Shown: in pieces, positions 59,950 through 64,000 of the stretch
Layout of the letters: each line of letters opens with the position of its first letter
How positions within the stretch are numbered: position 1 is the first letter of the stretch
Source of the DNA: Corythucha ciliata
Lineage: Eukaryota; Arthropoda; Insecta; Hemiptera; Tingidae
Assembly (NCBI GenBank): GCA_038030265.1
Contig: CM075938.1
Span: 53,437,189 to 53,501,188, forward strand
Reading direction: 5' to 3'
Length of the DNA stretch: 64,000 bases
The notes under the pieces: generated by a model
What the model saw: only the letters and a program-made list of their open reading frames with translations
The model's database searches: none
Told to the model about the DNA's origin: nothing
Position numbers and translations under genes: made by a program

Positions 59950-61326
59950 GTGTGTGAACAAGAAGCTGTCCACTCGATGCTGAAGAGATTTACGAGTTCT
60001 GTCCGAATGTTTGCCACAGTCCGTCAACTGACGCATTAAATTTGCTTTGAAAATTTTCACTGCAGATTCGGCAGAACCATTAGATTTTGGATGGTAAGGA
60101 GGAGAGAATGAATTTCGAATACCATTACTACTCAAAAAACCAATAAATTCCGATGAATGAAAAGGTGGCCCGTTATCCGTAACGACCACTTCAGGGCATC
60201 CAAAAGTAGCGAACACAGATCGAATTTTCTCCACGGTACTCGTTGCGGTTGTCTTCGTCATAATAATTACTTCCATCCATTTTCAGTAACTGTCCAAAAT
60301 GATGAGAAATTTATTCTTGTTCTTTTCACCGAAATCAATGTGCACTGCTCCCATCTCCGAGTTGCCTGTGGCCAAGCGAAAGCTATTTTCGCCGGCTTGA
60401 GCCGGCCGTGAAGATTGACATGTGGAACAAGATTTGATCACCTTTTCAACTTCTACATCAATATTTGGCCACCAGACGTAACTGCGAGTCAGTTCTTTCA
60501 TTCGGTTTATTCCTGGGTGCTCTTGATGAAGCATTCGTAGCACTCGATCCCTTAAATCAGGCGGTACAACCACAAGATTGCCCCAAACGAGGCAACAATG
60601 TTCCGTTGAAAGCTCATTAGCCTTATTCTTGAAGAATTTTAGCTCGTCAGATAGCCCCGTTCACGCTTGGCCACCCATGAACGCTGAAATCGTAGACCTT
60701 TGCCAGAACCGGATCTGTTCTTGTTTTTATCGCTATGTCTCGGGAAGTAATTGGCAAATCAGTCCAGGGTGCAAAAAATGAAATTACTTGTTCATCAATT
60801 GTATTTTCCCTTGGAAGTCTCGAAAGTGCGTCGGCCTCGAACTTTTCATTGCTACCATAAAGGTAGTTGTGAAATTTTTTAACACAAAAAACCAAAGCTT
60901 AAGCTTCTTTTTGAATATGGGCGTAATTTCTCTCACTTTTACTAAGCGTTCTTGAGGCGTAAGCTATTGGTCAACTTGTCCCGTCAGGCATGACATGTGA
61001 AAGAACTCCACCCACTCCGTAAGACGACGCGTCGGCTGTCACTTGAAGCGGAAGCTGTGACTGAAAAAGTATTAGTGCACCACAGTTTACGATTAACTTT
61101 TTGAACTTATCGAAAGCAATTTGTCATGAGTCTGTCCAGTTCAACTTGGTGTCTTTTTGCAACAATTCATGAAGAGGTCGTAAGACAGTTGAGAGACGTG
61201 GCGGGAACCGCCCGTAATAATTCAATATTCCCAAAAACGATTTTAGTTAAGTAATTGACGTAATTGACTACGTATTTGCTTACTCTTTTTGCTCATCGCC
61301 AATGTTAAATATGCCAAAGGCTCTAT
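59950..61326 (-). pseudogene. Ty3/gypsy retrotransposon remnant: RT end, RNase H, integrase
   Basis: On the minus strand, from high to low coordinate: an RT connection segment (KSFLGILNYYGRF), RNase H-like sequence with stops, NYLYGSNEKFEADALSRLP, the integrase H2C2 zinc module (HQEHPGINRMKE, then CSTCQ) and the integrase core with HIDF, VVTDNGPPF and SNGSAES supplying the D, D and E positions. Reading frames are broken by stops and frameshifts, so the copy is inert. The order RT-RNase H-integrase identifies Ty3/gypsy. No LTR was found; the 3' end stops against the copy 2 element. Described only, not reconstructed. Confidence 0.85.
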
Positions 61327-62558
61327 AGTAGGGGAGCCCAAGAGGGGATTTCGGGATTTACTCAAGCGCGTCAGATTAACATACTGCGGATACCTTGTAC
61401 CTAGTTGAGTACCTCGACCAAATATGAGCCCTATATACGTCCCCGTCAAGGATAAAGCGTCAGATTAGTAAAAAAATTTGATCATCAGACATTTTCGAGC
61501 GCGTCAGATCAAGAAGTGGGAATTTATTACATGCTAAAAAGTCTATATTCCATTAATCTGACAATTTAAGAGTGACGCAAAGACGGAGGAGGTCTACAAA
61601 CTTGTAAAAAAAAAAAACGTCATCTTGACATTCTCGAGCGTGGCTAATTTTTTTTTTTTATTTTAAAGGGAATAATTCAAGGATAACGAAAAACATATAA
61701 TCTGACGATTTCCATAAGCCGAAATAGAAAAAAATCGTCGATAAAGTTTAGTCATTATTCAACTCGTGGGGCCAATTCAGTGAAACTTAGCGCCCACCCG
61801 TCTTGTGTGAAACATATGTTCCAATTCGAGAGGACGGGTGGATAGCGCCGGCGCTAAATTTTACTGAATAGGTTGCCATATGTGTTGAAAGACCAAGTTT
61901 TAAAAAATTGCGCTTTTCTCTCTCATATCAGTTGAATAATGTTATCATTATTCAACTATTGTAGAAAAAGGTCCTTTACATCACAGTTTCAGTTAACCTC
62001 AACTTACTCTTTCGAAAATGGTGCAGAAAAGTAGGACTTAGACACCAAATATAGGGAGAATTTTTTAAAAAAGTGTCAGACTAGGCGAATCCCTCCAGAT
62101 AATCGTCAGATTACTAGAGAGCACGTTTAGGAAGTCAGTATGAAGCATACATATCTTAATCTGACGCGCTCGAGTAATTCAAAATGACGATTTTTTTTGC
62201 ACATTCTGATAAGGGCCACGAGTTTGCGTCACCTCCAAATCGTCAGATTATTGAATGAGAGCTTATTTTAGGTTCACTTAACATTTCCTTAGAAAATCTG
62301 ACGCGCTCGATTAATTTTTTTTTTTTCCCCCATTTTCAACCCTTACGTACGACCACCCCCACCATGCAAACTGTCAGATTAACATGCATACTTCAATAAA
62401 AATACGGAGACAATTGATGCTGTTAATATCTGACGCGCTCGAGAATGTCCATACAACAGTTTTTTTTTTTACATTTTTGAAAGTCTATAGCCGCTCTCCC
62501 CACCGATGAAAAGGTCCAATATGTTTGTAATTTGGGTGATATTGTGGAGTTTCAAATC

Positions 62559-62607
<49 letters not shown>

Positions 62608-62785
62608 AGATGTCTCTCCACAAAAAAGAGATGTGGAGAGACATCTCTTTTTTTGATTTATCGATGAAAAGGTGTGCATCATATAGCAATTTTATCTTTT
62701 TATCATCTAAGCTTTGCAACCCAATAGGTCTCTACGACGCTCGAGTAAATCCCCATTTAGCATCGTGGGCTCCCCTACTACTAAG
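61327..62785. mobile_element. 1.46-kb TIR element with periodic CTCGAGCGCGTCAGATT motif
   Basis: Ends TAGTAGGGGAGCCCA and its complement TGGGCTCCCCTACTA are perfect, and similarity continues inward (GGGGATTTACTC(A/G)AGCG). The word CGAGCGCGTCAGAT faces inward on the left side (61,370; 61,487; partial at 61,447), and its complement ATCTGACGCGCTCGA on the right side (62,159; 62,297; 62,425). This gives nested subterminal repeats. Near the centre are a 28-bp interrupted inverted repeat (61,775-61,869) and a 12-bp-arm palindrome (61,930-61,957). No ORF of note. Flanks suggest a TA or TAG duplication. Confidence 0.75.
62571..62648. repeat. A34 tract followed by perfect 16-bp-stem hairpin
   Basis: The A run 62571-62604 leads into AGAGATGTCTCTCCAC (62606-62621), an 11-nt A-rich loop, and the exact complement (62633-62648), then a T run. 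Lies within the 1.46-kb TIR element. Confidence 0.9.
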
Positions 62786-62965
62786 GTCCCGATGTTTTTC
62801 ACATTGTGTGCTGATTTTTTTGGAACAAAAAGCAGTAAATGGCAATTGTAGAACATCGTTGGAGAGCTGACCGATTGCAGATGTTTTTTCATTCATCTGA
62901 AAGTTTGATGCCACTGAGGTTAGAAGCATTAGAAGGGATAGAGTAGGCAGATGAAAACGCAATTT
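62786..62965 (-). pseudogene. Probable upstream RT piece of the same Ty3/gypsy element
   Basis: On the minus strand, frames switching over about 100 bp show an HLQSV word after GIKLSDE and then VLQ, a pattern like the (D)EEHL...VL segment after the YxDD box of Ty3/gypsy RTs. The next expected segment begins on the other side of the TIR element at 61,326. Too short and decayed for certainty; family placement is inference. Confidence 0.35.
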
Positions 62966-63261
62966 GTGAAACTTTGAACCTCTGATATGCCCACTAATAA
63001 TGGTCCATCATCATATCTTTTGGGCTCATTTTGTAGGAAATTTTATCCTCTTTCCAACGCACTATTCAATTTATCTAGATTGACCCCGTGGGACGAAACA
63101 TTAAGTCCAATTTGCGAAAAAACAGCTAATTATAGAAAAATCATTTTTTATTCGATATCTCAATAAAAAATCTACTATCAATAATAGTGTATTTCGTGAA
63201 ATCGATGCTAAACAACCTAACGTGTTCAGTATTGCCACACTATCCTCAAACACCCTGTATA

Positions 63262-63515
63262 TACAAGTTCTGAAGCCAGTATAGACGTATGGAATTCAGC
63301 TCTGGGCTTGTACAAAAAAGACCAATATTATTAAGGTCCTACAAACATTCCAGAACAAGGTACTGAGGAGCAATACCCCCTGGTATATTCGCAATGATGA
63401 CCTCCAAGAGACCTCAAGGTGGAAACCGTGAGAGAAATAATTGAGCAGCATGCGCTCAAACACCAACAACGTCTTCGGGAACATATGAACCTGGAAGCAC
63501 TTCGGCAATAGGCAT
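63262..63515 (+). pseudogene. Jockey-like LINE fragment, RT C-terminal region
   Basis: Frames on the plus strand read TYGIQLWACTKKTN, IIKVLQTFQNKVLR, TPWYIRNDDLQ and, after a frameshift, DLKVETVREIIEQHALKHQQ. These match the order of the jockey/BS/X-type RT tail (YGIQLWG, LQ.FQ.K.LR, PWYV.N...). There are stops and a frameshift, and both ends are missing. Confidence 0.8.
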
Positions 63516-63561
63516 TAGGATGCATCTCTGACTTGTTCTCTCGTGTAGATGCCCACTCTGG

Positions 63562-63576
63562 CTGGCTACGCCTCTG
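63562..63576. repeat. CAGGGGCGTAGCCAG-type right end (CTGGCTACGCCTCTG)
   Basis: Isolated right-end fragment, preceded by GATGCCCACTCTGG and followed by family F repeats. Another trace of the element family. Confidence 0.5.
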
Positions 63577-63584
63577 CAGTGAAC

Positions 63585-63785
63585 TAGCGATTTTTCCTAT
63601 TTTAGGCAAGAATTAGCGTTTTTTCTCGATTTTAGACGCGAACTAGCTATTTTTATCATTTATATCCGCGATTAGACTTTTCTTAACTTGAGCTGTGAAT
63701 AAGCGCTTTCTCTTAATCAGCGCTTTTCACACATTTTAGTCGACAGTATGAGTTTGCCTCTATTTAAGCCACGACTTAGCAACTG
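63585..63785. repeat. Family F array, forward
   Basis: AATTAGCGTTTTTTCTCGAT-like units, followed by non-repetitive AT-rich sequence to the window end. The motif GAGAATAATATTTTA occurs in opposite orientations at 63,788-63,803 and 63,872-63,887, which suggests one more small inverted-repeat element there. Confidence 0.7.
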
Positions 63786-64000
63786 CAATAAAATATTATT
63801 CTCAATGGAAATTGAAGAGTTACGTCCCTGACTCGTGCCGGATATGTATGAACGAGCCTCTCAATTCCCATATGAGAATAATATTTTACTTGTCGGACGT
63901 GCCCCGGTCGGGCACGTGTGTGAATAGACCTTCAAGTTTTAAAGTGTTTTTTCGTAAACATTTAATCCTAATAACCCATTTTCCACGCATTTTAATTTTT

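Larger units (their letters stand above)
57269..59950. mobile_element. CAGGGGCGTAGCCAG element, copy 2 (2.7 kb)
   Basis: The left end and first 330 bp match copy 1 at 47.1 kb. The right subterminal segment (GGGTGGGCAACTGCCCCACT, TTTCGAGAGGGCAGCTGCC) matches the right ends of copies 1 and 3. The final CTGGCTACG is missing where Ty3/gypsy sequence begins. The interior is family A (57.59-58.09 kb), then a long family B array (58.1-59.64 kb), then family G reverse. A segment of about 400 bp (59,460-59,860) is homologous to 47,790-48,180. Copies 1 and 2 therefore differ mainly in array length. Confidence 0.75.

Noticed and set aside
62732..62962. Secreted small protein starting MRFHLPTLSLLMLLTSVASN
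   Set aside because: The signal-peptide-like start is appealing, but the frame runs into the transposon TIR, other frames resemble decayed Ty3/gypsy RT, and no splice or promoter context supports a gene.

Overview
The window is eukaryotic nuclear DNA, very probably from an insect. The evidence is a spliced hunchback gene (an arthropod gap gene), a spliced glutamate-cysteine ligase gene, and R1/I-like, jockey-like, CR1/jockey-like and Ty3/gypsy retroelement remnants of the kind common in arthropods. I cannot name the species from sequence alone; a hemipteran is only a weak guess. Most of the 64 kb is AT-rich, with long A/T homopolymers and an unusual number of short poly-G/poly-C tracts.

Layout. 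(1) 1-628: downstream flank of hunchback with three perfect Pumilio-type motifs on the transcribed strand. (2) 629-3576: hunchback on the minus strand, three coding exons giving 673 residues. (3) About 3.6-39.3 kb: no convincing protein gene. This interval is filled with short-period, highly diverged tandem repeats of seven families (A-G, both orientations), several palindromic or TIR-bearing miniature elements, one CR1/jockey-like LINE 3' end and one tRNA-like sequence. (4) 39,343-55,543: glutamate-cysteine ligase catalytic subunit (GCLC) on the minus strand, 12 coding exons, 645 codons, all junctions GT-AG and in phase. Its introns 2 (8.3 kb) and 10 (5.0 kb) are packed with nested transposons. 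(5) 55.5-64 kb: GCLC 5' flank, an unidentified ORF fragment with an adjacent AATAAA, a 2.7-kb repeat-carrying transposon, a decayed Ty3/gypsy element whose reverse transcriptase region seems to be split by a 1.46-kb TIR element, and a jockey-like fragment.

Most interesting pattern: the tandem-repeat families are not ordinary satellites. Two clearly homologous elements with CAGGGGCGTAGCCAG-type ends (about 47,132-48,309 and 57,269-59,950) contain the repeat families as internal cargo, with matching outer segments but 1.2 versus 2.7 kb of length. This suggests a non-autonomous DNA transposon family that carries and expands or contracts internal arrays and may have seeded much of the window. A second striking structure is a cluster of four alternating-orientation copies of a 0.2-kb MITE, one of them split by a 1,094-bp piggyBac-like element with exact TTAA duplications, all inside GCLC intron 10.

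The two host genes have unrelated jobs (segmentation transcription factor; first step of glutathione synthesis) and share only strand and neighbourhood.
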